Shown here: positions 17,051 through 28,860 of the stretch, piece by piece
Layout: each line of letters opens with the position of its first letter
How positions within the stretch are numbered: the first letter of the stretch is position 1
Origin: Ensifer adhaerens
Lineage (GTDB): Bacteria > Pseudomonadota > Alphaproteobacteria > Rhizobiales > Rhizobiaceae
DNA: 64,000 nucleotides
Direction of reading: 5' to 3'
Assembly (NCBI RefSeq): GCF_028993555.1
Contig: NZ_CP118611.1
Location: 1,296,001-1,360,000 of the forward strand
Translations under genes and position numbers: made by a program
Notes under the pieces: generated by a model
Told to the model about the DNA's origin: nothing
Database searches by the model: none
Seen by the model: the letters and a program-made list of their open reading frames with translations, nothing else

Positions 17051-17062
17051 ATGTATATACAT
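17051..17062. promoter_or_regulatory. HutC-type operator before hutI
   Basis: ATGTATATACAT is a perfect palindrome containing GTATATAC, which fits the HutC-subfamily consensus GTnTAnAC. It lies 22 bp before the hutI start and overlaps the likely -10 region (a TTGTAG at 17034-17039 could be the -35). Urocanate-relieved repression by HutC is the expected control; no hutC gene is in the window. Confidence 0.55.
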
Positions 17063-17084
17063 TATATCCAGTGGAGGCGACCTC

Positions 17085-18329
17085 ATGAACGAACTCTCGA
17101 GCAGCAAGCAGGCATCCGGCATCTGGCGCAATATGCGTCTCGTGACCCTCAGCGAAAGCGCTGAAGGGGTTGGCGTCGTCGAAGATGCGGCCGTTGCGGT
17201 CATCGATGGTCGTATCGCTTATGCGGGGCCGGAAAAGGATCTCCCAATCGAGATCTCCCGCAGCCTTGAAGTGACCGACTGCCAGGGTCGCGTCATGACA
17301 CCCGCGCTCATCGACTGCCACACCCACATCGTTCACGGCGGCAACCGCGCCCGCGAATTCCAGATGCGGCTCGAAGGAGCAACCTATGAAGAGATCGCAC
17401 GCGCCGGTGGCGGCATTGTTTCCTCGGTAAAGGCAACCAATGCGCTGACGGTCGACCAGCTGGTAGAAAGCGCATTGCCGCGGCTCGACACGCTTCTTGC
17501 CGAAGGTGTTTCGACCGTTGAAATCAAATCCGGCTACGGGCTGAACGTCACGGCCGAGCTCAACATGCTGCGTGCCGCCCGCAAACTCGCAACGTTGCGC
17601 CCGGTGCGCGTTGTAACGAGCTACCTCGCGGCCCATGCGACGCCGGCAGACTACAAGGGTCGCAATGACGACTACATCACCGATGTCGTCCTGCCTGGCC
17701 TTGATGCCGCGCACGCCGAAGGACTGGTCGATGCGGTCGATGGCTTTTGCGAAGGCATTGCCTTCTCAACCACGGAAATCGCCCGCGTCTTCGACCGCGC
17801 CAAGGCACTCGGCCTGCCGGTGAAGCTTCACGCGGAGCAGCTCTCCAATCTCGGCGGCACCAAGCTTGCTGCCTCCTACGGAGCGCTTTCGGCCGACCAC
17901 TTGGAATATCTCGACGCCGAAGGTGCCGCGGCCCTTGCCAAGTCAGGCACCGTTGCCGTGCTGTTGCCCGGCGCATTCTATGCATTGCGCGAAGAGCAAC
18001 TGCCGCCGGTTCAGGCGCTGCGCGACGCCGGCGCGCATATCGCGATCGCCACGGACTGCAACCCCGGCACCTCGCCGCTGACCTCGCTGCTTCTCACCAT
18101 GAACATGTCGGCGACGCTCTTCCGGCTGACGGTTGCCGAATGCCTAGCCGGCGCGACACGCGAAGCCGCACGGGCGCTTGGCCTCATTGCCGAAACCGGC
18201 ACGATCGAGGTCGGCAAGTCGGCCGATCTGGCGATCTGGAACATCGAGGATCCCGCCGAGCTCGTCTATCGCATCGGCTTCAACCCGCTTCATGAACGCA
18301 TCTTCAGAGGGCAAAGGAACGGTCAATGA
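17085..18329 (+). CDS. hutI: Imidazolonepropionase
   Basis: 414 residues, amidohydrolase family. The metal motif [13 protein letters not shown] is at about residues 80-92, [12 protein letters not shown] holds a further His, and [10 protein letters not shown] the catalytic Asp. It hydrolyses 4-imidazolone-5-propionate to N-formimino-L-glutamate, the third step of histidine breakdown. GGAGG lies 7 bases before the ATG. It opens the hut operon and overlaps hutH by four bases. Length agrees with the family (about 400-420). Confidence 0.95.
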   Translation: MNELSSSKQASGIWRNMRLVTLSESAEGVGVVEDAAVAVIDGRIAYAGPEKDLPIEISRSLEVTDCQGRVMTPALIDCHTHIVHGGNRAREFQMRLEGATYEEIARAGGGIVSSVKATNALTVDQLVESALPRLDTLLAEGVSTVEIKSGYGLNVTAELNMLRAARKLATLRPVRVVTSYLAAHATPADYKGRNDDYITDVVLPGLDAAHAEGLVDAVDGFCEGIAFSTTEIARVFDRAKALGLPVKLHAEQLSNLGGTKLAASYGALSADHLEYLDAEGAAALAKSGTVAVLLPGAFYALREEQLPPVQALRDAGAHIAIATDCNPGTSPLTSLLLTMNMSATLFRLTVAECLAGATREAARALGLIAETGTIEVGKSADLAIWNIEDPAELVYRIGFNPLHERIFRGQRNGQ

Positions 18330-19861
18330 CCATTATTCTTCACCCGGGCTCCGTGCCCCTTCGCGACCTCGAAACGATCTACTGGACCGGAGAGCCTGCT
18401 CGCCTCGACCCGTCCTTTGACGCCGGCATCAACAAGGCCGCAGCGCGCATCGCCGAGATCGTCGCCGGCAACGCGCCGGTCTACGGCATCAACACCGGCT
18501 TCGGCAAACTGGCATCGATCAAGATCGACAGTGCCGACGTCGCAACGCTGCAGCGCAACCTGATCCTGTCGCATTGCTGCGGCGTCGGCGAACCGCTCGC
18601 CGAAAACGTCGTGCGCCTGATCCTGTCGCTGAAGCTCGTCTCTCTCGGCCGCGGCGCCTCCGGTGTCCGCCTCGAGCTCATTCGGCTGATCGAAGCCATG
18701 CTCGAAAAGGGCGTCATCCCGGTCATTCCCGAAAAGGGCTCGGTCGGCGCCTCCGGTGACCTCGCTCCGCTCGCCCATATGGCAGCCGTGATGATGGGCC
18801 ATGGCGAAGCCTTCTTTGACGGACGCCGCTTGTCTGGCGCCGAGGCACTTGCCGCAGCCGGCCTCAAGCCGGTGATCCTTGCCGCCAAGGAAGGCCTGGC
18901 TCTCATCAACGGCACCCAGACCTCGACCGCCCTGGCGCTCGCCGGCCTCTTCCGTACCCATCGCGCCGCACAGGCAGCACTCATCGCCGGCGCCATGTCG
19001 ACCGATGCGGCCATGGGCTCTTCCGCACCTTTCCACCCCGACATCCACACGCTGCGTGGTCATCGCGGCCAGATCGATACGGCCGCGGCTCTCCGCGCGC
19101 TGCTTGCCGGCTCCGCCATCCGCGAAAGTCACATCGAAGGCGACGAGCGCGTCCAGGACCCCTATTGCATCCGCTGCCAGCCGCAGGTCGACGGCGCCTG
19201 CCTCGATCTCCTGCGCTCCGTCGCGCGCGTGCTCGAGACCGAAGCCAACGCCGTCACCGACAATCCGCTGGTTCTTTCGGACAATTCCGTCGTTTCCGGT
19301 GGTAACTTCCACGCCGAGCCGGTTGCCTTTGCCGCCGACCAGATCGCGCTCGCGGTCTGCGAGATCGGTGCGATCTCGCAGCGCCGCATCGCGCTGCTCG
19401 TCGATCCGGCACTCTCCTACGGCCTGCCGGCCTTCCTCGCCAAAAAGCCTGGCCTGAACTCCGGCCTGATGATAGCCGAGGTCACCTCGGCAGCACTGAT
19501 GTCGGAGAACAAGCAGCTCTCGCACCCGGCCTCGGTCGACTCGACGCCGACATCGGCCAATCAGGAAGACCATGTGTCCATGGCCTGCCATGGTGCGCGC
19601 CGCCTCCTGCTGATGACCGAGAACCTCTTCTCGATCGTCGGCATCGAAGCACTGACCGCAGTCCAGGGCGTAGAATTCCGCGCGCCGCTGGCGACGAGCC
19701 GCGAACTTCAGAAAGCGGCAGCGGCCCTTCGCGCCGTGTCGCCGACGATCGAAGAAGACCGCTACATGGCTAACGATTTGAAGGCCGCCGGCGACCTCAT
19801 CGCCTCCGGCCGCCTCAACGCCGCGGTCTCCGCGGGCATCCTGCCCAGCCTGGAGGCTTGA
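18326..19861 (+). CDS. hutH: Histidine ammonia-lyase
   Basis: 511 residues. The Ala-Ser-Gly triad that cyclises to the MIO cofactor is at 142-144 in [15 protein letters not shown]. Other active-site stretches are YGINTGFG near residue 53 and the [14 protein letters not shown] region near residue 413. The enzyme removes ammonia from histidine to give trans-urocanate, the first step of the pathway. The ATG overlaps the hutI stop and the stop is one base from hutG, so the four hut genes form one tightly packed transcript. Confidence 0.96.
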   Translation: MTIILHPGSVPLRDLETIYWTGEPARLDPSFDAGINKAAARIAEIVAGNAPVYGINTGFGKLASIKIDSADVATLQRNLILSHCCGVGEPLAENVVRLILSLKLVSLGRGASGVRLELIRLIEAMLEKGVIPVIPEKGSVGASGDLAPLAHMAAVMMGHGEAFFDGRRLSGAEALAAAGLKPVILAAKEGLALINGTQTSTALALAGLFRTHRAAQAALIAGAMSTDAAMGSSAPFHPDIHTLRGHRGQIDTAAALRALLAGSAIRESHIEGDERVQDPYCIRCQPQVDGACLDLLRSVARVLETEANAVTDNPLVLSDNSVVSGGNFHAEPVAFAADQIALAVCEIGAISQRRIALLVDPALSYGLPAFLAKKPGLNSGLMIAEVTSAALMSENKQLSHPASVDSTPTSANQEDHVSMACHGARRLLLMTENLFSIVGIEALTAVQGVEFRAPLATSRELQKAAAALRAVSPTIEEDRYMANDLKAAGDLIASGRLNAAVSAGILPSLEA

Positions 19862-19862
19862 G

Positions 19863-20677
19863 ATGGCGGTCTTCGAAGTCAAAAGGGGAAATTCCCCGGT
19901 CATCCTCGGCTTTCCGCACACGGGTACGGATGTGCCGGGTGCCATCTGGGATCGGCTGAACGACAACGGCCGGATATTGGCTGATACCGATTGGCATATC
20001 CATCAGCTCTATGACGGACTGCTGCCGGAAGTGACCGTCGTTCGCGCCACCTTCCACCGCTACGTGATCGACGCCAACCGCGATCCCGAAGGCGTCAGCC
20101 TTTATCCCGGTCAGAACACGACCGGCCTGATCCCGGAGACGGATTTCGACGGCAAGCCGATCTGGAAGGATGGATTGGCACCAACGGAAGCCGATATTGC
20201 CGAAGGTCTGCGGACGTTCCACGCGCCCTATCACGCAGCACTCGCTGCCGAGATCGAGCGGGTCAAGGCGATCCACGGGGTTGCCGTGCTCTACGACTGC
20301 CACTCAATCCGCTCGCACATCCCGTTCCTGTTCGAAGGAAAGTTGCCGGATCTGAACATCGGCACGGATATGGGCAAGACCTGTGCGCCGGAAATCGAGA
20401 GGGCGACAGCAGAAATCGCATCTTCCGCAGAAGGTTACAGCAGTATTCTCAATGGCCGCTTTAAGGGTGGATGGACGACCCGCCACTATGGCCGCCCCGA
20501 GACGGGCGTACACGCGATCCAGATGGAGCTCGCGCAATCGACCCATCTCGCAGCCGAAGAACCACCCTTCACGCTCGACGCTGCCCGTAGCACGCGCCTT
20601 CGGGAACCGCTGAAGGCCATCCTGAACCGCATCGAAACCATCGCATTTGACCTCAAGACACTGACAGGGAGCGAGGC

Positions 20678-20681
<4 letters not shown>
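19863..20681 (+). CDS. hutG: N-formylglutamate deformylase
   Basis: 272 residues of the N-formylglutamate amidohydrolase family. PHTGTDVP near residue 20, the DANRDPEG stretch, and [16 protein letters not shown] near residue 140 carry likely metal-binding residues. It hydrolyses N-formyl-L-glutamate to glutamate and formate. Use of this HutG type, rather than the arginase-like formiminoglutamase, implies that a HutF deiminase supplies N-formylglutamate; hutF is not in this window. It overlaps hutU by four bases. Confidence 0.93.
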
Positions 20682-22357
<1,676 letters not shown>

Positions 22358-22390
22358 TACGCTCTCGCCTGACATACTCAAGGACATGCT

Positions 22391-22425
22391 GATTGGGGCG
22401 CCGAAAGGCGCCCCAATCACTTTTT
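22391..22425 (+). terminator. Rho-independent terminator after hutU
   Basis: A 12-bp perfect stem (GATTGGGGCGCC / GGCGCCCCAATC) with a GAAA tetraloop is followed by ACTTTTT. Confidence 0.9.
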
Positions 22426-22578
22426 GATGAGACCTGTACCAGGACCGCGTCTTCCGCGCCTCAGCGTCTTGCGGCTGTTGATCGCAATGATAGAAAAATG
22501 GATGTGCCAACGCATTGCTGGCGATGCGTTGCCGTCCTATCTGCTTACGCGAGCGCCGACTTCTGGTGAGAAGGCTTC

Positions 22579-23259
22579 GTGTGTTGCGACAGAAACAGGA
22601 GAAGAACCATTAGACATCTTATGTTTACCGCGGGACTTCTCACGAGCGTCTTTATTGCTTCGTCTTCGGTCGCCCAGAATGTGAGCTTCTTCGGCCCTGT
22701 TCGCAACGGAGAGCGACATTTTACCGCCTTCCCGGAATTTATCGGCGTAGGAATGAGCCAAGGGGAGACCAAGAAGAGGGATGTGGTCTTCTCAACGATT
22801 CAAATGCTCGCCATCACTGCCGGAATTGAAGTGAGAGCCCAACCGGGCCTCGGAAGAAACACCATCGGCGTCATCTTCAGAAATGATGCCGTCCAGAATG
22901 GCCGGGTCGACGTCAGCAAAATTGAAGACTTTGGCTTCGACCCTTACTATCAGAGGCTACTGAACGATAGTGCAGCAACTGGTGTAGCAAACTGCGCTTC
23001 TGCCGTGAACTATTCCGCGGAAGGACGATTTGACAGAGCTGTCGTCGTTGCAAACAGTGACGTCCCCGATCAGGAGTTGGCGACCTGCGTGGCTCAGGCC
23101 CAGGCGCACGCTCTGGGAATAGCCACCTTCAACTCCAGCAAAGCCGATTTCTCACGCTTCATCGCGAGGATCATGATCCTCGTCGATCAAAAGAAGAGAT
23201 GTCTTCAGGACAACCAAACAAAATTCACCTGCAGTTTTGTCGATGAGCCCTGGGACTAG
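22579..23259 (+). CDS. Unknown secreted protein, lower-GC gene
   Basis: Up to 226 residues, not recognised. A hydrophobic segment (FTAGLLTSVFIASSSVAQ) looks like a signal peptide cleaved after VAQ; the mature part of about 190 residues has three cysteines (one in ANCAS, then in ATCVAQ and KKRC/FTCSF near the end) that could form disulfides. Base composition is visibly lower in GC than its neighbours, suggesting later acquisition. The start is uncertain: GTG at 22579 has GAGAAGG 4 bases upstream; ATG at 22621 has no ribosome binding site and gives a signal peptide without a basic end; ATT at 22609 has AGGAG at ideal 7-base spacing and a basic n-region. It stands alone between the hut terminator and a convergent MFS gene. 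Confidence 0.6.
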   Translation: MCCDRNRRRTIRHLMFTAGLLTSVFIASSSVAQNVSFFGPVRNGERHFTAFPEFIGVGMSQGETKKRDVVFSTIQMLAITAGIEVRAQPGLGRNTIGVIFRNDAVQNGRVDVSKIEDFGFDPYYQRLLNDSAATGVANCASAVNYSAEGRFDRAVVVANSDVPDQELATCVAQAQAHALGIATFNSSKADFSRFIARIMILVDQKKRCLQDNQTKFTCSFVDEPWD

Positions 23260-23264
23260 CCGAG

Positions 23265-24521
23265 TTAGCGGCGGACCGTTTTCTTTACTGTTCGATCACC
23301 ATCCAACACCAGCAGCAACACCAACCCCGCAAATCCCGCGACACCGCCGATGAGCGCCGTGCCGGAATAGTTGCTGATGCGCGTTCCCAAGGCGAAAAGC
23401 CCGGCGCAAAGACCACCGCTCAAAAAAAGGTTCACCGCAATCAGCGAGCTTCCGAGACCCGGCCGATCGGCAATCAGGTCCTGCAGATAGCTGATTGGGA
23501 TGGTGATCAAGGCGGCGGCGCCGAAGGCACTGATCAGGGTGAGCGCGTAGATTTGCCAGGTGGCATTGGAAAAGCCAAGCAACACCATGTAGCCGATGTA
23601 GATGACTGTCCCGAGCGCCAGCGCCTTGAATGGGACCAGGCCTAGCTGGATACGTGCCCAGACGAAGATGAAGACGACTTCGAGAAAGGCAACGATCCCG
23701 ACGATGATGCCGATATCGGTGACGCTGCCGCCGATCTCGTCGGTCATGATCAAGGGTAGCACGGCGGCATTGACGTGCAACGTCGAGGTGATGGTTGCAA
23801 CGGCGATCACGCGCAGGAAGATGCGCGGCGCAAGGATCTCCCGGAACGACGTCCAGTAGGAAAGCCGCTTGCCGAGCGAAGCGTCGGCCCCGCTTTCATT
23901 GGGCAATCTAAAATAGACGATCAGCAGATTGGCCGCGCAGCCGAGGCAGGCCAGCAGATAGGCCGGCAGCATGCTGTCGCCGCCCGCCAGCGCGAAGCCG
24001 ACCAGCCCGGGCACGAGCACCCACGACACCGATATGGCCGCGCGAGCGCCTGTTGTCAGCGAGGCTGCGTCATGGCCGCTCATCCGGCGGGCGATGCTGC
24101 GCACATTGGCAAAGAGCAATGTGTAAAGCGCGCCGTAGATCGGCAGGAACAACAGGACGCTGATGACGAAGCTCGTCTGGTACGGCAGCACATAGACGAT
24201 GCCATAGCCGACCACGCCGAAGAGGATCGCCGTCGACATCAGCAGCCGATAGTTGCCGACACGATCCGCGAGAATGCCGATCGAAACGCTGACGATCACA
24301 TTGACCGTCGAAGCAAGAAGGATCAGCAGCGAATAGACGGCGTCGCTAAGGCCCAGCTCGTTGATGCCGACGACGGACTGGTAGGGCGAGGTGGCAGCGC
24401 CGGCGAAGCCGAACAGGAAGATCGCCAGCATGCTGATCCGCATGGCTGGAGTGCGCATGGCGCTAAGGATGGTGGGAGTCATGCCAGAACGTGTCCGCGA
24501 AGCGGGTGGAGGGCACCGCAT
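23265..24521 (-). CDS. MFS transporter, sugar efflux (SET)-like
   Basis: 418 residues with about 12 hydrophobic segments. The pattern, including GILADRVGNYRLLM after the second segment and TSPYQSVVGINELGLSDAVYS at the start, resembles the SetA-type sugar/drug efflux MFS proteins. It sits in the inner membrane; direction and cargo are not certain. An ATG at 24521 has AAGGA close upstream; an internal ATG at 24482 (MTPTILSAMRTP) fits family N-termini better but has no ribosome binding site. It faces the unknown secreted protein gene and is followed upstream by the end of the M81 operon, with no evident link to either. Confidence 0.8.
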   Translation of the reverse strand: MRCPPPASRTRSGMTPTILSAMRTPAMRISMLAIFLFGFAGAATSPYQSVVGINELGLSDAVYSLLILLASTVNVIVSVSIGILADRVGNYRLLMSTAILFGVVGYGIVYVLPYQTSFVISVLLFLPIYGALYTLLFANVRSIARRMSGHDAASLTTGARAAISVSWVLVPGLVGFALAGGDSMLPAYLLACLGCAANLLIVYFRLPNESGADASLGKRLSYWTSFREILAPRIFLRVIAVATITSTLHVNAAVLPLIMTDEIGGSVTDIGIIVGIVAFLEVVFIFVWARIQLGLVPFKALALGTVIYIGYMVLLGFSNATWQIYALTLISAFGAAALITIPISYLQDLIADRPGLGSSLIAVNLFLSGGLCAGLFALGTRISNYSGTALIGGVAGFAGLVLLLVLDGDRTVKKTVRR

Positions 24522-24612
24522 GCTTCCTTAAATCGGGATCGATCCAAGACAAAGTCATGCAGCAACTTAATGTGTGGCGGCGACCTTAGCGCCTTCAGAG
24601 GCACGCGGCGCT

Positions 24613-24647
24613 GCAAAAGGAGAAGCCTACCCGAGATTTGGGTAGGC
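24613..24647 (-). terminator. Terminator of the RidA-RpiR-SDR-GH20-M81 operon
   Basis: On the minus strand an 8-bp perfect stem (GCCTACCC / GGGTAGGC, 7-base loop) begins 20 bases after the M81 stop and is followed by TTCTCCTTTT. Confidence 0.55.
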
Positions 24648-24666
24648 ACATGCGGGTAGTGACGCC

Positions 24667-26109
24667 TCAGTCGCGGCTCGACCAACGGGACGAGAAGCGA
24701 GCGACAGGCTCGAAGGCGAAGTCCTGATCGAGGGGAAAGCTCGGCCGGTGACGGCGCAGGCTGGCGAGGCCCTGAATGTCCTGATTGACGACGCCCTCGG
24801 TCAAAGCCATCAGATTGGGATTGGCGATCGGCGCGAGTTCCGGCGAGAGGTAACCCGACTTGACGACCAGCAACCGCACAGCCTGGGGATCGAGGCCCAG
24901 ACGTCGGAAATCCTCGATGTTGTGATAGGGCCTGCGGCGCGCGGCAATGACGATATCGATGGCGCCGACACGCACTACGGCCTGCCTCTCCCTCTCCGCA
25001 CCTGGATCGTCGAGCCTGACGACCTCCGCCAGCATCTCGGCGCACGGGCTTGTCGGATCCAGGCTACCGCCGATCCTGAGCATCAGCGTTTCGCCGGCCC
25101 CGGCGGCAAAGCAGGCTTCGACGGCGGGGCGGTCGGTGATGCCGGCAATCAAGGCACCGCGCCAGCTGCGTGCCAGCAGCGCCTTCAGCACATCGGCTCG
25201 GTCGCCGACACCGCCGCCGGTCGGGTTGTCGCCGGAGTCCGCAAGGATGATCGGCGTTGTCGTCGCCCGTTCGGCGATATCCAGCATCTCGTCGAGCGGT
25301 CCGGTCACCGGGCCAAAAAGGAAGTTCCTGCGCTCCGCCCAGTAGCCCGCGGCAATTTCTTCTGCCGCCTGCTTGGCTGCGGCCCTATCGGTGGCGGTCA
25401 CGACCGCGCAGGCGGTGGCGCGCGGCTCATCTGCCCAGACGTAACCGACCATCAGGTTGGCGTCGAGAATGCCCGGGCGCTTATCGATCTCTGGCAATTG
25501 AGCGTAGAGCGACATCGCCGGCTCGTCTTCGGTCGAGGTACATTCGCCGGGCAGAAGAACCGGAACCGGCGCCCAGGCAACACCCGGACGCGTCCCGCTT
25601 CGCAAGGCCGAGACGAGCATTGACCAGGCCCGGGTCATGGTCTCCGGCGTATCGATGTGCGGCGCGGTGCGATAGGCAGCAAAGATATCCAGTTGATCGA
25701 TGATCTTCTGGCTGACGTTGCCGTGAAGGTCGTAGCTTGCCGCAATCGGGCAATCTGGGCCGACGACCGCGCGCGCCGCTGAGATCCAGTCGCCCTCGGC
25801 GTCGTCCATGCCATCGACCTTGATGGCGCCGTGCATGGCCAGATAGAGCCCGTCGATCGGCAGCGCTTCGCGGAGCTTTTCGAGGAACTCCGCCTTGAAG
25901 GCGTCGTAGGTCGCACGGGACACCGGGCCGCCAGGCACAGCCCGCGCGTGGAGCAGCGGCAAGTGCTCGACACCCTCGTCCCTCATGAAGCTGAAATAAT
26001 CCGCGTCCACCAACACCTGCCCGCGCAGCACGCGAAAGTCCTCTTCTGTCATCAGGACGGGCGAGTAGGTGCTGCATTCGGTGTGGATGCCACCAACGGC
26101 GATGCGCAT
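24667..26109 (-). CDS. M81-family (MlrC-like) metallopeptidase, first copy
   Basis: 480 residues. The N-terminal domain (about 1-290) has GGIHTECSTYSP near residue 6, the AMHGAIKVDGMDDAEGD stretch and the DLHGNVS motif with probable metal ligands. The C-terminal MlrC domain begins with ADSGDNPTGGGVGDRADV near residue 292. MlrC proteins are named from microcystin-degrading Sphingomonas, but most members stand in unrelated catabolic operons and their substrates are unknown. The gene is last in an operon of RidA, RpiR, SDR and GH20 genes, 11 bp after the GH20 stop. A second M81 gene lies at 30822-32297 in the divergent operon; the two differ clearly in sequence. Confidence 0.85.
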   Translation of the reverse strand: MRIAVGGIHTECSTYSPVLMTEEDFRVLRGQVLVDADYFSFMRDEGVEHLPLLHARAVPGGPVSRATYDAFKAEFLEKLREALPIDGLYLAMHGAIKVDGMDDAEGDWISAARAVVGPDCPIAASYDLHGNVSQKIIDQLDIFAAYRTAPHIDTPETMTRAWSMLVSALRSGTRPGVAWAPVPVLLPGECTSTEDEPAMSLYAQLPEIDKRPGILDANLMVGYVWADEPRATACAVVTATDRAAAKQAAEEIAAGYWAERRNFLFGPVTGPLDEMLDIAERATTTPIILADSGDNPTGGGVGDRADVLKALLARSWRGALIAGITDRPAVEACFAAGAGETLMLRIGGSLDPTSPCAEMLAEVVRLDDPGAERERQAVVRVGAIDIVIAARRRPYHNIEDFRRLGLDPQAVRLLVVKSGYLSPELAPIANPNLMALTEGVVNQDIQGLASLRRHRPSFPLDQDFAFEPVARFSSRWSSRD

Positions 26110-26120
26110 GGGCTTTCCTC

Positions 26121-28040
26121 TTAAAGATTGGGGCTGAGCGGAGCGATGGCCGCAAAGCGCAGCCAGTCTTTTGCCGCCCTTGGCGTCCAGGCAGCCTCGG
26201 CAATCGCCGGAAGCCGCGGGAAGACAAGGCGATTGAAATAGCTGCGGGAGAGGTAATGCTCAGACCAGATGCAGGCCTGAACACCTTTGAGGCGCGTTTT
26301 CAGGTCATCCGGAAACTCGCCCTCTGCCTCATAGCCGTAGGTATGCGCCGGCGTGGCGGTACCGGCCCAACTGGCGCCCGGCTCCTGCCACGCATCGGCC
26401 TGCGCCATGTCGAGATAGTAGGCCTGCCCAGGGGTCATGACCACGTCGTAGCCTTCGCGCGCCAGTTCGATGCCGACCTCCGGCCGCTCCCACGCCATTA
26501 GCAGCGTATCCTCGATCGAGACGCCGCCACCATGCGCCACCTCGTTCCAGCCAGCGAGCTTGCGGCCGCGCGCCGTCAGCATCTGTTTCACCCGCTTCAG
26601 AAAATAGGACTGCAGCGCAAAGGTACCGGAAATACCCTCCTGCTCCATCAGCTTCTTGGCAAGCGGCGAAGCAAGCCACGAGCCGTTCGCCACTTCGTCG
26701 CCGCCGATATGGAGGTACTGGCTCGGGAAGAGTTCGACCATCTCGTCGAACACCTTCTCCAGGAACTCATAGGTGAAGGCGACGGCCGGGTTGAGCGCAT
26801 TGTTCGGATAACCTTGCACCGAGTGGTAGCTCTCCGGCGCCTCCTGGCCATCGGTCAGATCCGGCAGCGCGACGAGCGTCGCCGTACTGTGTCCGGGGAT
26901 GTCAATCTCCGGCACCACATCGATATGGAGGGCGGTTGCCTGCGCGACGATCGCCTTGACGTCCGCCTGGCTGTAGAAACCGCCCACGGGCTCCGCACCA
27001 TTGCCGAGTTGCGGCAGCAACGGCTCATCGGGGCCGCGCAGCACACCAAGCGTCGTCAGCTGCGGAAAGGCCTTGATCTCCAGCCGCCACGCCTCGTCGT
27101 CCGTCAGGTGCCAGTGGAAGACGTTGAGCTTGAACCAAGCGAGAATATCGATCAGGCGTGCCACGTCCGCGGTCGGGTAGAACTGCCGGGAAACGTCGAG
27201 ATGGCAGCCGCGCCAGCTATAACGTGGCGCATCTGAGATGGAGCCACTCGCAGGAAAGCTGAACTTGCCGGGATGATTGCGCGCGCCATCCAGCAGTTGC
27301 GCGAGGCTCGTCAGGCCATATTGCCGGCCGGCGCTGCCGCCGTAGCTCAGCCGAATTTCGCCTTCAGAGAAATCAAGGCGATAACCTTCTGCGGGCAAAC
27401 CAGCCTCCGCCGTGAAGACCACCGGCCACCCCTGCTTCGATGCCGCGAGGCTGAAGGGAGCATGGCCCCCAGGAAACAATCGATGGAACATCGACAGGAC
27501 CGTGTCGACCGCTGCCATGTCGTCTTGCCCGGCCTCGGCGGCCGGATAGAGAACGACGGGGAAACCTGTCCCGGCACGAAGCTCGAGCTTCGTCGGCCAG
27601 GGCGTCAGCGCATAGGGCTGGTCGAGCTTACCCTCCGGCAGCCGCGCCGGGGGCGGTTCACTGATAGCGTTTTCGAGCAGCAGGTCAGAGACGGCAACCG
27701 GCACATGGCGGCCATCCGCAAGTGTCAGGTAGGCGGATTTGGCGCCGTCGGTGCAATGGCGCGCATTGCGATGCAGGCCACTGACGGTAAAGGTCCAGCT
27801 GCCACCATTTTCGATCGTCTGTCCCGCAGGCGGCGCGAATTCATGAAAATTGGCGTTGCGGCGCAGAAACACGGCATTCTCACAGGCCTTGGGATCAATG
27901 ACGCGCGTCAGCGACGTATAGACGATCCTGAAGCCGGAAAGCGGTTCACCGGAAAAATTGAACAACGTGAAGGTAAACCGGCCGAACGGCCCGCCGTCCG
28001 GCTGCCACGACGCCTCGAGACGATAGGAAACCGGGTGCAT
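26121..28040 (-). CDS. Glycoside hydrolase family 20 beta-N-acetylhexosaminidase
   Basis: 639 residues. An N-terminal GH20b-type and accessory region (about 1-260) precedes the catalytic barrel. The barrel shows HWHLTDDEAWRLEI and the catalytic Asp-Glu pair in YLHIGGDEVANGSW (about residue 445), followed by AWERPEVGIEL. It removes terminal N-acetylglucosamine or N-acetylgalactosamine from glycosides. The ATG at 28040 has GGAGG 6 bases upstream; the frame stays open 72 codons further but that part overlaps the SDR gene. No signal peptide is visible, so it probably acts in the cytoplasm on imported sugars, in keeping with the sugar ABC transporter nearby. Confidence 0.9.
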   Translation of the reverse strand: MHPVSYRLEASWQPDGGPFGRFTFTLFNFSGEPLSGFRIVYTSLTRVIDPKACENAVFLRRNANFHEFAPPAGQTIENGGSWTFTVSGLHRNARHCTDGAKSAYLTLADGRHVPVAVSDLLLENAISEPPPARLPEGKLDQPYALTPWPTKLELRAGTGFPVVLYPAAEAGQDDMAAVDTVLSMFHRLFPGGHAPFSLAASKQGWPVVFTAEAGLPAEGYRLDFSEGEIRLSYGGSAGRQYGLTSLAQLLDGARNHPGKFSFPASGSISDAPRYSWRGCHLDVSRQFYPTADVARLIDILAWFKLNVFHWHLTDDEAWRLEIKAFPQLTTLGVLRGPDEPLLPQLGNGAEPVGGFYSQADVKAIVAQATALHIDVVPEIDIPGHSTATLVALPDLTDGQEAPESYHSVQGYPNNALNPAVAFTYEFLEKVFDEMVELFPSQYLHIGGDEVANGSWLASPLAKKLMEQEGISGTFALQSYFLKRVKQMLTARGRKLAGWNEVAHGGGVSIEDTLLMAWERPEVGIELAREGYDVVMTPGQAYYLDMAQADAWQEPGASWAGTATPAHTYGYEAEGEFPDDLKTRLKGVQACIWSEHYLSRSYFNRLVFPRLPAIAEAAWTPRAAKDWLRFAAIAPLSPNL

Positions 28041-28062
28041 GCTCTTCCTCCGAATGCTTATG

Positions 28063-28839
28063 TCAGTAATGGCTTGATTGCGAGAATGTGCGGGCCAGCT
28101 CCGCCTGGCCGGCGGTAAGGCCGCAGTCGACAGGCAGGCAGACCCCCGAGATGGCCGCAGCCATCGGGCCCGCCAGGAAATGCACGGCATTGGCGACATC
28201 GTCGGGGTTGACGATGCGCTGCAGCGGATACCAGCGCCGTGCTTCCTCGAAGACATCGGGATTCGACGCCGCCCGTGCCTCCCAGGCCTGGGTGCGTACG
28301 GTGCCGGGCGCTACTGCGTTGGAGCGGATGCCGAACTTGCCGTATTCCACTGCGATCAGCCGCGTCAGATGCAGGAGTCCCGCCTTCGCGGCGCTATAGG
28401 CAGGGTGACCGAACACGTTCATGCCATTGACCGAGGCGATGTTAACGACCGATCCGCGGGTCTCTTTCAGCATGTCCTCGACGGCGCGAAAGCACAGGAA
28501 TGCGGCTTCGAGATTCAGCGCGTTGTCCATGCGCCAGATTTCAGGCGTCGTATCGTGCAGGCTGACGGCGCGGGCAGCCCCCGCATTGTTGACGAGCGTG
28601 CGAACCGCTCCCCTCTGCTTTGCCGTCGCGGCCATAGCCGCAACGCTTGTCACATCGGTCACGTCGCAGGCGACGGCCACGTAACGCTTGTCGTCGCCAA
28701 GCGCACGCGCCGCCCGTTCAGCGGCGTCTGGGTCGATATCGACGAGCAGGATCACGTCGTGATCGGCGGAAAGCTTGTGCGCAATAGCGCGGCCGATATC
28801 GCCGGCCGCGCCGGTTACGATCGCTAGGGAATGCGTCAT
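28063..28839 (-). CDS. Short-chain dehydrogenase/reductase (SDR)
   Basis: 258 residues of the classical SDR family. TGAAGDIGRAI at about 9-19 binds NAD(P), NNAG is near residue 90, the catalytic Ser lies in VNIASVNGM, and YSAAK gives Tyr and Lys near residue 154. The Asp of VDID after the second strand favours NAD(H) over NADP(H). It lies between the RpiR and GH20 genes, close to both, so it is likely to oxidise or reduce a sugar or polyol from the same pathway. Substrate unknown. Confidence 0.88.
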   Translation of the reverse strand: MTHSLAIVTGAAGDIGRAIAHKLSADHDVILLVDIDPDAAERAARALGDDKRYVAVACDVTDVTSVAAMAATAKQRGAVRTLVNNAGAARAVSLHDTTPEIWRMDNALNLEAAFLCFRAVEDMLKETRGSVVNIASVNGMNVFGHPAYSAAKAGLLHLTRLIAVEYGKFGIRSNAVAPGTVRTQAWEARAASNPDVFEEARRWYPLQRIVNPDDVANAVHFLAGPMAAAISGVCLPVDCGLTAGQAELARTFSQSSHY

Positions 28840-28860
28840 ACGATGACCTTTCGCGGCACG

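Noticed and set aside
18323..19966. 547-codon open frame antisense to hutH
   Set aside because: It mirrors hutH along its whole length; hutH has complete catalytic motifs, and long antisense frames are expected in GC-rich coding DNA. The translated peptide has no family features.
28041..28256. N-terminal extension of the GH20 gene by 72 codons
   Set aside because: It overlaps the SDR gene and a GGAGG box precedes the internal ATG at 28040.
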